Source of the DNA: Marsupella aquatica
Taxonomy: Eukaryota; Marchantiophyta
Direction: 5' to 3'
NCBI GenBank assembly: GCA_973895155.1
Contig: OZ316899.1
Span: 16,430,001 to 16,494,000, forward strand
DNA: 64,000 nucleotides
Shown: piece by piece, positions 10,445 through 20,199 of the stretch
Layout: the number at the start of each line of letters is the position of its first letter
Numbering within the stretch: the stretch's first letter is position 1
Position numbers and translations under genes: made by a program
Notes under the pieces: generated by a model
The model's database searches: none
Seen by the model: only the letters and a program-made list of their open reading frames with translations
What the model was told of the DNA's origin: nothing

Positions 10445-13030
10445 ATGTCGCACACGATCCTCTCCAGCTCGGCCATTCGATTCTGGACGCAGTTCCTATC
10501 TACCGGAAGGCACTTGGCCGATTCATTGAAACACGCCAACCCGCGCCGATACGAGATCGAACGCGAATACGAGAGAGCCATCCGCCTAGCAGGACGACAC
10601 CACTACGTCCTTAACTTTGACTACCCATCTCAGAGCGAGCTTTACCGACCAGCTGAGGTATCTGGGTACTTCTTCAACGGAGACAAATATATCGGGTTCT
10701 GGGAAGCATTGCTTCGGCTTCCGAACGAGGTCTTCAATATCCCGGGTACAATCGACCTGCAGCGACATCACTTCGACCACATCCCTGCCCAGGTTCGGGC
10801 TGTCATTAACGGCGAGTCCAGTACCAACCGTTCGACAAGGGCGTCCGCACTCGCTTCGGAGAACTTCTACCAGCACCTGCAGAGCTTCATGGGAACTCGG
10901 CCATCAACCAACATGACCAACTCAGCCGGACCCGTACCCGTACCCGTGCCCATGCAACCTCAGCTTCAGCCTCAGCCTCAGCCGCAGCCTAGCCAAACCC
11001 CACCACCTATCACCCAGCCAGCACAGGTACGCTCCGTCATCAACGCTGTGGATCTTAGCGATGACGACGAGGCTACCCCACCCTTGACCAGGCGGCCCAG
11101 AGGAACAAGCGCGTGGGGGGCCGACACTATATCGTCCCCACCCCCTGCTCTGACCCCAGGAGCGGCCCCAGCAGACAACATGGTGACCGTGGCCGCCCCG
11201 GGCCCGTTACCAACCGCAGTGGCACTCCCCAGGCCCGATCGGGAGGATGGGGAAGTATCACCTTCCCCGAGTCAGTCACGGGGAAAGAAGAGGAAGGAAT
11301 CCGCCACTGCATCCGGGTTACCGTTGGCCACGGTAGCCGTAGCCAAGGTGACGATGCATCGCATGGGGGAAAACGTTCACAGCAACATCCTCCATCCCAA
11401 GCATGCGGTGTACCTGAAGACTCTGGGATTTGAGCACCTCGCCTCTCTCCCCTGGAACACTTGCAGGTACTACGGGGAGGACATGATAGAATTTGTCAAG
11501 AATTATGACGACGTACGTCAACAGACTCGGCTGCGGGGAAGGAATATGTCCCTCACAGAAGAACGGCTCAAGATGATCTTCGGGTTACCCGAAGGTGATC
11601 ATCGAGTCGAATCACGGGCTCCCGGGGGCAAGGGGGCCAAGTACCAATCTTCAAGTTTTCCCTCAGAGGGATCAGTAGACAACGGGTTCGTGATGAGGAC
11701 CTGCCTCATGCCCGAGATAGCTGAGCGGCTGGAGTTCCAGAGGTACGCTCTCCACATGATGGAACCCCGGGGGGAGATCTCCGCCGCCCAGGTTATCCAG
11801 GTCGAGAACTATCGACCTAGGAAATGGGCGTCGTACTTCGCTAAGAAATTCCATGAAGAGATGGAGCGGCGAAGGAAGACGCTGTACATTGGCGGGAAGG
11901 CGTATTTCGCTAGCCACATCGAAATCATTCTTGAGTGGTACGCCCGGTTTGATCGACGAACCCTTCCCCGCATCAACGTTACAAAGCTGGTCCCAGCTAG
12001 GTGGGTTTTTCCGGCATTGGAGAGACGGCCCCAACCCGAGGCCCGAAGTCCAGTGGACACGCCAGCTTCACCCACCCCACCTCCACAAATAGCTGTAATC
12101 GTACCCGAGGAGGCGCCGGAGGGGTCGGTCGTCGCAACCGTTGATGCGACCCAACTAGCCGGGCTAAGTACAGAAGTTGGTACGGCAGAGGTCTTACCCG
12201 AACCCGGGTCTCCCAAGGACCCGCCGGTGGCAATTCCGGAGAACCGGACATCGCTGCAGGAGGACACTCCAGCCCCTTCCAACGTTATGTCCCCAGGGCT
12301 GGACGTCACTGCCCCGGCCCCTGCGCGTGTTGATGTCTGCCCGTGCCCAAATCCGGACAGGCACAACTTGGACCACCCGGAACTCTTCGTACAGGGTATG
12401 TTTCTGAACGGGCTTCTGGGAGATTTCTCTCATCAAATTGCTCGGGATACCGGGGAGTTCATGGCCCGGAAGGTAGCCTGTTTCTTCAATCAGGAGTTGG
12501 TTGCCGCCGTAAAGGCAGGTCGGGCCCAGTCGGAGGCCCTTCAGAGGATAGAGCGGTACCGGGTGGAGTCCGTGTACCTAAAGAATGAAGTGGCGGCTCA
12601 AGAGGCTGAGCTTCTGCAACTACGACCCAAGGTTGCAGCCGCCGATGAGTTGTTAGCAAAGGCGTACGCTCTTACCGCCCTAGCCGAACAGGCCAAAGCT
12701 GGGAACGAGGCCGAGATTACACGACTCCGGAACCAGATTGACAGTTTGAAGAAACAAGCTGTCACCTGGCAGAAAGACCTGGAGGAGGCCGAGGAGCGAG
12801 CCCAGCGGGACGCGACGGAGATAGCCACGCTGCAGGCCGAGATGGCGCGGCTCCAAACCGAGGCCAAGAAGCAGGACCAGCTGGCGAGTAAACTGACGAG
12901 CGACGCCCAGCAGCTGGAGGAGGCATGTCAGGAGGCAGCAGAGGAGACGGACGCGGCGAGGCGAGAGAACGAATCTCTACTGGACCAGGTCCAGCTCCTC
13001 AAGGCGGACAATGACAGGCTTCGAAGGTAG
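10445..13030 (+). CDS. 861-aa coiled-coil protein of the LTR-like unit, gag- or plant-mobile-domain-like
   Basis: An intact single-exon frame starting at the first ATG after the TATA box. Residues about 1-115 form a globular region (FWTQFLSTGRHLADSL...). A Pro/Gln-rich low-complexity stretch follows (VPVPVPMQPQLQPQPQPQ), then acidic and Pro-rich linkers. A second globular region (about 300-520) contains HPKHAVYLKTLGFEHLASLP, MIEFVKNYDDVR, LKMIFGLPEGDHRV and YFASHIEIILEWYARFDR. The layout of this part recalls the DNA-end domains of plant transposon or plant-mobile-domain proteins, but that is a likeness, not a match I can prove. After a Pro-rich linker, about residues 680-861 form a long coiled coil with heptads (EITRLRNQIDSLKKQ, EIATLQAEMARLQTE). 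It has no zinc knuckle, protease or reverse transcriptase. High GC and the absence of stops point to selection or recent arrival. Confidence 0.7.
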   Translation: MSHTILSSSAIRFWTQFLSTGRHLADSLKHANPRRYEIEREYERAIRLAGRHHYVLNFDYPSQSELYRPAEVSGYFFNGDKYIGFWEALLRLPNEVFNIPGTIDLQRHHFDHIPAQVRAVINGESSTNRSTRASALASENFYQHLQSFMGTRPSTNMTNSAGPVPVPVPMQPQLQPQPQPQPSQTPPPITQPAQVRSVINAVDLSDDDEATPPLTRRPRGTSAWGADTISSPPPALTPGAAPADNMVTVAAPGPLPTAVALPRPDREDGEVSPSPSQSRGKKRKESATASGLPLATVAVAKVTMHRMGENVHSNILHPKHAVYLKTLGFEHLASLPWNTCRYYGEDMIEFVKNYDDVRQQTRLRGRNMSLTEERLKMIFGLPEGDHRVESRAPGGKGAKYQSSSFPSEGSVDNGFVMRTCLMPEIAERLEFQRYALHMMEPRGEISAAQVIQVENYRPRKWASYFAKKFHEEMERRRKTLYIGGKAYFASHIEIILEWYARFDRRTLPRINVTKLVPARWVFPALERRPQPEARSPVDTPASPTPPPQIAVIVPEEAPEGSVVATVDATQLAGLSTEVGTAEVLPEPGSPKDPPVAIPENRTSLQEDTPAPSNVMSPGLDVTAPAPARVDVCPCPNPDRHNLDHPELFVQGMFLNGLLGDFSHQIARDTGEFMARKVACFFNQELVAAVKAGRAQSEALQRIERYRVESVYLKNEVAAQEAELLQLRPKVAAADELLAKAYALTALAEQAKAGNEAEITRLRNQIDSLKKQAVTWQKDLEEAEERAQRDATEIATLQAEMARLQTEAKKQDQLASKLTSDAQQLEEACQEAAEETDAARRENESLLDQVQLLKADNDRLRR

Positions 13031-13289
13031 CGGGATGGCCGTTCCCATTCGGGCGGCTCTGGCAAGCGTGCCAGGCATTAGCGGCGGAGTAGGAATAGAT
13101 TAGGATTAGGATTGGCTTAGTCAGGCTCTTGGGACAGGCACCTGCCTTAGGTACAGCAGCGCTGCCCTGCTGTCCAGCCTGCGTAAATTAGGATCTTCTA
13201 ATAAGACACAGCCGTTTTCCGGCCTGACTGTCAGCTTAGTTAGGACCTTAGTCAGCGAATCTTCAGCGTGAGGACACCCCGTTCCTCGG

Positions 13290-13978
13290 CTCTTAGTATT
13301 TAGTGCACCCCTCGGTAGAGGCAGGGGGGTTTTTAGTTTCAGAGTCGGACATCCGCGGGACATGCGGGGAGTCCCGACCTCTGGGAATGACAGAGTACCA
13401 AGGGGAGGGGGTAGGACTAAGCTCGCTGGGCGAGTGCGGAGCCGGGCTCCGTTGTAGTGTGCACCCTTGGCCTTGAACCTGTGCATTCCAGGGCTGTCGT
13501 GTCAACTAAGTGTACGCATATGTTCCCTTTGTAGTAAAATCCTTTCCCATCATTTTTCCTTCGTGTAAATCGAGATTGTATGCATGTGTGCGCATATGTG
13601 TGTGGGTTTCTCGTATATGGGTGGCAGCGCCGGGCCGAACGCACTACCCGAGATGTGCACAGGGTGCAGCCTGCGGGTAAGTGGTTGCGAGCACGAGTTG
13701 AGGACCTGTATCATCGAATCCGGATCGAAGGCGGACAGCACGAAGGCTTAGAAGCCCTTAAGCCGGGGTCGATCCTGCTATCGACTAAGGTACGTTCCGG
13801 CGGCGGAACACAAACCATACCTAGGAGGTGTCCGTATTTAGCAGTATGCGCACTTAGCGCTAGTTTACGAGAATAAGGTGCATTATGTGCTTCCCTTCCT
13901 GCCCGAACCCTCAGATTTACGAGGGATGTGCCCGTCTAAGCTGAAGTCTGAGTTAAGGCCGAAGCCTACGACGTGACA
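13290..13978 (+). other. R-U5-like right part of the LTR-like unit
   Basis: TAGTATTTAGTGCACCCCT followed by CGGTAGAGGCAGGGGGG (13,313-13,329) matches, base for base over the 17-bp core, a sequence just downstream of the TATA box at 50,771. Further matches in the same order are GGGGAGTCCCG, GCCGGGC(T)C...TTGTAGT and GCAGCGCC. The last base pairs, CGTGACA, abut the CATTG duplication. Confidence 0.5.
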
Positions 13979-13983
13979 CATTG

Positions 13984-15627
13984 CCTCCACCTACAATGTA
14001 TGTCATTATTGAGGTGGACTTACCAAATGTGAACTCCAATCTCTGCCCGCAAGAACAACTCCTTGCGACTCTTTCGCGCGTCCACAGACTGTCTTACTGA
14101 CAGTGCCAATGCAAAAAAGGGCCCGGTTGCTGTTGCAACCACGATGATCCACCTCACGCTAGATAGTTGGCCTTCAAGATCACTCCCCACTTTTGTGCAG
14201 CTCCTCAGTTCTACGTCACAGCTCCCCGGTCCTCCATAGCCCCTTGTCCACGGCAGTGCTGCAACAAAATAAGCTCTTGGTCGTAGCTCCTCAGTTATCG
14301 GTCACAGCTGCAACAACATAAGCTCATAGTAACCCGGCCTAAACCCACAACTCAGTCCTCCGATGACAAAATACCTAAACCTTGGCCCAAATGCAAGCTC
14401 CCGATAGTATTCAGACCTTGCAGCATTCAACTGGAAGCGCACAATGGAGAAGAGCTTGAAGGTTGCACACCTGACAAAATCAATCACAAATTGATCTACG
14501 AGCTGGATATTGGAGTCTGCGTCTTGCGTCCAAGGCTTCCGATCATCTGCTCTGGTCCAAAGCTCCCAAAAGTATAGAGGGCAGATGTACACTCAAGCAC
14601 GACAAGTGGGAGTGAAGTCCGTAAGCTCCTCGCCCTAAACCCTTCACAAAACCTTCAGGCACGACGGTTGTTGGTAAGCACAATGGACATCCAAGTTTTT
14701 CCTTGACAAAAACCTCTGAGTTCCCGCGCACCTTCAACTCCCATTTGCACTCTGCTGGCGTGTTTCCTGTTGAAAAACCCGCGCACCCTAAACTCGTATC
14801 CAAAGGCACACTCACGCACAATGCATACCTTAACACTTAGTGAGAGAACTGAACCCAGTGACACTCGACCACTTTGTGTTGACATGAGCCGTAAACCCTA
14901 AAGCAAATTTGACACAACACAATATGAGCAAGGATTAAATGAACGCATAGGGCTAGGATTAACATTACAATAGCCTTGTTGTATGTTCATTAATTAAGAG
15001 CATAAATGATGAGCCTAAAAGTAAATACTATCTAAGATCAAGCCTTCTTCATATGCATATATATGTATAGCATGCAAAAATACAATAGGTGGACATCCAA
15101 TGTTCTATGGCTGGTATAGAGGGTAGGACAAGTGGTAAAGATGGGGAAAATTAGATTGACTACAAAAAGCATTAAGTTAGGTTAATAGCAAGGTTTGACA
15201 AAGCTGGCCTTTTTTTGTTTGAATGGGGCTGGGGCTTCATTGTGTCTAAATGGGGCCAGGAGTAATTATGGGTTAAAATGGTATGACTAAACTATTATTA
15301 AATTGATGTGGAATGACATATAGTGTATCCAAAATCATATGTATATGGTCGCAGATCCCATACTTTAAGGTTTAAGGGTTCAAATGTAGTGGTCTCATAA
15401 GTTGCACTCTAATGTAGAGTCACTTGTATAACTTCACCCTAATTGCCTTAACTGAGTTATAGTTGCAACTTACCTAAAAGTTGTAAACATGACTCGGCAA
15501 AACTTCACTAGAACTCAGTCAAGAAGGTGTGACTAACATGACACCAACAACCTTGGAGTCGCTATTTCATGAAGGTCTTGGACAAGTCACACATCTCCAG
15601 GTCTCAAATTACGGGTGGATTTCTTCT
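13984..15627. other. No gene seen
   Basis: Continuation of the tract interrupted by the 4.0-kb unit. It has repeated phrases such as GTCGTAGCTCCTCAG and GGTCACAGCTGCAACAAC, then AT-rich DNA to about 15,560. Short open frames lack family features. Confidence 0.5.
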
Positions 15628-15630
15628 AGT

Positions 15631-16517
15631 GGTACCAGACCACATAGTTTTGAGTGCTTTCTTCAGAGCGATGGACCCTTTCCTTTCTGATGATGGCATG
15701 CTTGCAATCTTGTATTCAGATGACCACGACCAGGTATCGCAGGTCATTGCAACATGCCAGCAGTCAAAAAAGTTCCATTGTGTCAATTCTCACAATGTTG
15801 TCATGTCTGTGCCCATGTACAGATCAAAGACCGATATTCAGGTACATATCATTGCATCCCTTCTTTATTGTTAGCGCCCGGTGCTACTTTAGTTTTTGCT
15901 GTAGTCCTCTAGACATTACCCATTGGTTGATAATTTTACAATTTGGATCGCAATGCGTGCAGGTATTTACCCTCAGGCTAGACATATTTTGCCGCATTTC
16001 TTCAAAGGGAAAGGTACCAAAGGATCCAAGGTTTAAGCCTTTATCAATAACTGAAGATCCTTTGATCTCTAACTTGATTGGGCTCCCAACTTTGAAGACA
16101 GATCATTGCTCGGAATTGGAATTTGCTGGGAACGCATGTCTTTTAGTTGGTTTTATGCAGTCGGTGATAGAGCTTTTTACTCTTCCTAGAGATATTGTCC
16201 TTGACTGGACTGTAGGTTCAGGAAGCACATTCATTGCTGGGGATTTTTCTGGTCGTTTTGTGATTGGGTTGGAAAATAGGCGTGAGTTTGTTGAGACTGC
16301 ATCAAGGGTTTTCTTAGAACTTCTTGATCCCAAGCATGTTCCAATATTGCCTCCTCCCCCGACCCATATAAGTGGTCGCAAAAATAAAGATAGGCTCCGC
16401 TCTGTTCTCAACTTTGATTCCAATGAAGAGGAAGATACTCCTGGAGACGTTGGAGATGATACAAAGAAACCCCAGGAGGAAGATTCTTTGGAGAAGAGCA
16501 AAGACTCAGACGAGTAA
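15631..16517 (+). pseudogene. Methyltransferase domain, copy 2
   Basis: Two exons, 15,631-15,841 and 15,963-16,517, joined across an intron with the same palindrome. The last exon is open from VFTLRLDIFCR through motif I (VLDWTVGSGSTFIAG) and FVIGLENRREFVETA to SKDSDE and stop. It lacks the 1-bp deletion seen in copy 1, so it shows the ancestral frame. Most differences from copy 1 are conservative (GHFVIG to GRFVIG, PGDIV to PRDIV), and an acidic Ser/Asp-rich tail is kept. All upstream exons are missing, so this is a gene fragment. Confidence 0.7.
15872..15886. repeat. 15-bp palindrome in intron, copy 2
   Basis: TAGCGCCCGGTGCTA, in intron 15,842-15,962, orthologous to 6165-6179. One CG-to-TG change. 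Confidence 0.85.
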
Positions 16518-16810
16518 TGTTCTTCCAGTAAGCTTTCTGTTTTTATTTTGTCGTATTCGGTGAACTGCCTTCCAACGGTCACAGTTCTTTGCCTCTTATT
16601 TATAGACTTTATGTTGTGGTAGTTCGGTATTTCTCGAAGAGACCATTCATTGACAGCCATCGCAAACTTATGTGGAGTTCCGGCTAGATGGTTTCCGGCA
16701 AGACCCTGATTGGGAGGGCTGGAATAGACAATGATTGTCAATTGACCAACAATGGATAGTTATGCACCAATCTCAGGAGTACTTTTGGAACTCTAGTGGG
16801 ATTAGAGTAG

Positions 16811-16825
16811 TAGCGCTAGGCGCTA
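16811..16825. repeat. 15-bp palindrome, 3' flank of copy 2
   Basis: TAGCGCTAGGCGCTA, orthologous to 7623-7637; both are followed by an AAAGGTTTTGGT context and then AATAGCGTTCCAAGATCG. Confidence 0.8.
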
Positions 16826-17220
16826 GTGAAAGGTTTTGGTGAACAATTACTGAGTTAAATAGCGTTCCAAGATCGAACATTTTTTGTTGACAATTTTTAG
16901 ATTTTCATGAGGACTTTCTCTTGGGAACCCTGAATCTGTCAGGATTTTGATCGACATGTAACTGACGGGGATTTCTTGACGTGTTTGTAAAGATGACACA
17001 CCGCAATACTAGTTAACTGTACATACAGTTTTGATTGCTTGGATCCACATCTTCAATCATGATCATGGTTACGTAGTCTGATTGTATATAGGCCTTTGTT
17101 TTCTTTTTGGACGTATACTTTGGTGTCGGTCTTGGAATTCTTAAAGGGTCCAAACATTTCATAACCCCCTTCATTAAATATCCTCCAAGTGTGCAACTGG
17201 TATATATTATAGACTCTTCA

Positions 17221-17415
17221 CAGCGCCCGGCGCTAGCATTAGCCTTGGAGGATAATGCTCATTTCCATGCTGAAATTCACAAGTTTGATATATTTTTACC
17301 CTTTTGACCGTGAAACTTCCTGCTACCAATTTCTTACATATACTCCTGTTTGTTGTTTTGGTGTCTTTTGTAAACACCTCACCATCGGCTCTAGTTTTAC
17401 CAGCGCCGGGCGCTA
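17221..17415. repeat. Two palindromes near the right end of copy 2
   Basis: CAGCGCCCGGCGCTA at 17,221-17,235 and CAGCGCCGGGCGCTA at 17,401-17,415, orthologous to 7756 and 7876. Both keep a perfect 13-bp core here, while the copy 1 sites carry changes. Confidence 0.85.
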
Positions 17416-17557
17416 GCAAAAAAAAATTCAAAATAAAATTTCCAAAAAAACATCCCCCCAAAAAGCCATCCATTTCCGTGTTACCAGTGTTTTTCCCTGT
17501 TACCAGTTTCTGTTATGGACTTCTGTTTCCTATTTTGTTGCCTTTTGTAAACACCTC
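17365..17557. repeat. 16-bp direct repeat marking the element end
   Basis: CTTTTGTAAACACCTC occurs at 17,365-17,380 and again at 17,542-17,557, where similarity between the two element copies stops. In copy 1 the outer copy is kept (7990-8005) and the inner one is decayed. It may be a terminal sequence duplicated inward. Confidence 0.55.
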
Positions 17558-17799
17558 GTCTCTTCACTGTCCAAGCTACTAGCATGTTGCTGATAAGGTG
17601 ATGAAGCCTCTCCAAGGCCTGTTGTACTTGCTGATTTGAATTGGTCCACACCATGAAACTCAGAAATAATGTCAGCAGCGTTACAAGGGACCTCCTCCCC
17701 CCCGACACTTGGACTGAAGTGGTGAGTGTTGAACAGAGGTAAGTGCACCTGGTCTGGATGCCATGTAGTAGCACCATGGAGTGGTAGAGTTGGAACTCC

Positions 17800-18760
17800 A
17801 AATGTTGGATGAATGTACATCTGAAAAGGATACAAGTGACAAGAAGCCAAGTGAGAGCATTGAGATCCATGACCCTGACAAGTAAAGCATTCCTGGCCAA
17901 TCTGGTGATTTTGGTGTGGTCTGTAGTACCGGGTTGGAAGCCCATAGCCCGTTCTCTCTCCTCAGGAGTAGGTTCATCCCATGTACCGGTAGAATGTCAA
18001 TAAACCAGGCCAAGACCATCACCCTAGAAAGCATGTGCACCTGAAAAGGACACAAATGTGGGGCTCTCCAATGGTATTGGTTGGATACCAAGGTGCTAAC
18101 TCTTGCCATGTAACTGATTGGCAAGAACTTTCAAGATCCAAAATCTGGTCAACTGTGAGGTTAGTGTCCTTGGATGTGTGGTGAAGAGCTAACTCCAACA
18201 ATGATGGTGGTGCACGGTTAGTCCAAAAGTTACGAAGATGATGTGCATAAAACCACAGTGCACTGCATCAATGAGAAGGGGTGGTCCCAAGTAGTGTTGG
18301 ACCACACTGAAATCCTCTTTGACTTATGGACGCTGGTCAAATTGAGATGAAATATTCTCAATGATATAACCAACAATAGGGTAAAGGGATTGAGCCCAGG
18401 TGAGAACCTGAACCAATGCTGTGAAAAGGCCAGAATGAGAATCATGCAGTCCAGCACCGTGACCAGCAGTTGAAAACCCTTGGCATTCCCAACCAACTAT
18501 GATCAAATCAAGGGAGCCAAGAAGGGTTAAGTGCCGTTCTGGACAAGCTGGATATTTGGAGGGAAGAAAGAAAATGCAGACTTCCATGCACTGCGTGGAA
18601 ATTGTTGGGGAAATCGCTCTAAAAATTCTAGCAGGCAGGATTTAGCCACTTGCCTTGCACTTGGATCAATGTCCACATAGATGTACTGCTTCACCACCAT
18701 GCTAGATTGTAGGAGAGCTTCCAGGCCTATAGAAGTGCCACCAAAAGCTCAAGCAATGTA
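17800..18760 (-). pseudogene. DNA (cytosine-5) methyltransferase, retroelement-borne, frameshifted
   Basis: In order on the minus strand: motif I AFGGTSIGLEALL with QYIYVDIDPSARQVA (SAM binding, about 18,750-18,650); LDLIIVGWECQGFS (about 18,510-18,473), where the catalytic Cys of motif IV is kept but the usual Pro before it is Glu; GLHDSHSGLF; YIIENI, equivalent to the ENV of motif VI; LIDAV, then HHLRNFWTN, equivalent to motif VIII; and a C-terminal EPTPEERERAMGFQPGTTD with ARNALL, typical of the end of C5 MTases. The family transfers a methyl group to C5 of cytosine in DNA. At least two frameshifts (near 18,590 and 18,260) and several stops break it. It lies directly downstream of the retropepsin, so it was probably part of the same polyprotein region. 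Confidence 0.65.
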
Positions 18761-18986
18761 AGGCCATGCGGAGGAGGAATCCATGTAATTGGAACGCTCA
18801 AGATTGGAGCTATTGGCTGTCCATATATTGCGCTGCCCAAGATTGTCAAACATGCACAATTCAGCCACCAAAGGTCCATGGGTTGCCTGAAGCCGTTGTA
18901 CCACCTCTGGTTGATGATCCACGTTGCTAGAAAGTGCTGCTATACGTGCAACAGCATGTGCATCAGCCACCTCATTGTCATCCTCC

Positions 18987-19436
18987 TCAATCCGATCTTG
19001 TAATGGGTGGTTGACATAGGTAGTTGTGTGCACTTCTTTCAACACACAAAGGTGAGCCATGGTGTATGGGCACCATGTAGATCAAGGGAATGTAGCATAA
19101 GTGCAAGCCACCAGTATGCCAATCAACTCTATAGTATGCATGCTCATGCCAATTGTCAATGATGAAACCTGGTGGGAACAAAGCCTCCTGGCCAATGAGC
19201 ACATCACACGTAGTGGCAGTTGTAACCAAGCATCTGATTGGGAGCTGAAGCTCCTGATCTGTACCTCCATTAAAAGTAAGAGTGAGTAAATTAGAACTCT
19301 CACCCAACATGTCCTCCACAATGCCACTAACAGTCCAAATGTGCCACCTAGATTGTTGTAAATTATCAATCAGAAGTCCCATCTTCTTGGCAAACAGAAT
19401 GCCCAAGATCACTAGTTGAGCGCCTGTGTCTATCAT
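18987..19436 (-). pseudogene. Retropepsin-like aspartic protease of the C5-MTase retroelement
   Basis: The frame starts MIDTGAQLVILG, the DTGA active-site loop of retroviral-type proteases. Further on are the hydrophobic-Gly segment CDVLIGQEAL and a GFIIDNW stretch, in the order seen in plant Ty3/gypsy proteases. An in-frame TAG separates it from KLEGHTP upstream. It continues (18,749-19,060, other frame) into an acidic linker that leads to the methyltransferase. The role is cleavage of the Gag-Pol polyprotein. Degraded. Confidence 0.6.
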
Positions 19437-19442
19437 GACTAC

Positions 19443-20100
19443 CTAAGGAGTGTGACCCTCCAACTTGACCACTGAATTTCTGTTGTCAACAATGGCAATG
19501 GTGGTGGAAACTGAAGTCCTATCACTAGGCACCACTTTTGGCAAATGATGAGGTACCTTGTGAAGGGAGTTAGTGTCCACGGTCTTCCCACTCAACAACA
19601 TAGCCAAGGAAAGATGGAGCAGCATCAAGTATAATTCTGGTCACACAATCAGCAGCAATCGGTACTGGGACAGCCAAAGCAGTGGAAGCATGTAATGGAG
19701 GAGAAGAAGGTCTAGTATGTACATGAGCTTGGACCTCCAAACCGGTGTCACAAGGGCTGATGAAGAATGCAGTGAGCCCTCTAGTGCTCTGATTACAGCT
19801 CTCGCATCTAGCTGTAAATTATGGAGTTGTAAGAATCCGCTGTGCCATACCGGAGGTGAAATGCTCAAGCAGCTCAGGAGAAATAACACCCTGTGTAAGG
19901 TCAGCAGCACCTGGTGGTGTAATGGATGTAGCTGCAGCTCCCTCCCCCCTTGCCAACAAGGTGTGCTCTTCAACAAGTGTGGGTGGCTGAAAAGATTGGG
20001 GCATGACAGCCCAAGCTCTCCTGGCTCTAGTCATAAGACCGGCAGCAAGACCATCAACCTGTACAATGCGGTGTGTGGGAGCAGTATGGGAGAGTCGCAA
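19443..20100 (-). pseudogene. Gag-side remnant of the same retroelement
   Basis: Broken open frames upstream of the protease, for example 19,819-20,100 (MRLSHTAPTHRIVQVDGLAA...). They are Pro/Ala-rich without a zinc knuckle. Assigned only by position and strand; function not shown by the sequence. Confidence 0.3.
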
Positions 20101-20199
20101 AACTCAACTACCTTAACACTTAGCTCCGGCATCGCTAATTCCAACGCCAAGCTCCCTTATGGTCTAGGCCCGGATAGGCCATCCGGGGAGGACTTAGCA

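Larger units (their letters stand above)
9979..13978 (+). mobile_element. 4.0-kb TG...CA unit with 5-bp target duplication and an internal ORF (solo-LTR-like)
   Basis: The unit begins TGTGACGCCGCC and ends CTACGACGTGACA. It is flanked on both sides by CATTG (9974-9978 and 13,979-13,983), the hallmark of an LTR-retroelement insertion with 5-bp target duplication. I find no direct repeat of its ends inside, so it is not a standard two-LTR element. Its right part (13,290-13,978) is similar to the LTR region at 50,760-51,965. The simplest reading is one long solo LTR whose left part carries a TATA box and an 861-codon ORF. It is clearly GC-richer than both flanks. A non-LTR origin or a captured gene remains possible. 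Confidence 0.6.
15628..17557 (+). mobile_element. Composite element, copy 2 (5'-truncated)
   Basis: Similarity to copy 1 starts abruptly at GGTACCAGACCACA (copy 1 about 5,927), inside methyltransferase exon 3. It continues through intron 3, the last exon and the palindrome-bearing 3' flank to CTTTTGTAAACACCTC at 17,542-17,557. Relative to copy 1 it lacks about 660 bp after the stop codon (copy 1 about 6,830-7,490). It has extra sequence around 16,900-17,150. Confidence 0.75.
17558..20130 (-). mobile_element. Broken retroelement with retropepsin and C5 cytosine methyltransferase
   Basis: Reading leftward from about 20,100: gag-like remnant, retropepsin, then a DNA cytosine-5 methyltransferase. 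The left side is cut where copy 2 of the composite element begins. No reverse transcriptase is visible in the kept part. C5 methyltransferases carried by LTR retrotransposons are known from charophyte algae and dinoflagellates (work of de Mendoza and colleagues), so this pairing has a precedent. Confidence 0.55.

Noticed and set aside
9979-13978. Two-LTR retroelement or TR-GAG element
   Set aside because: I could not find the starting bases (TGTGACGCCG) or the ending bases (CGACGTGACA) repeated inside, so paired terminal repeats are not supported.
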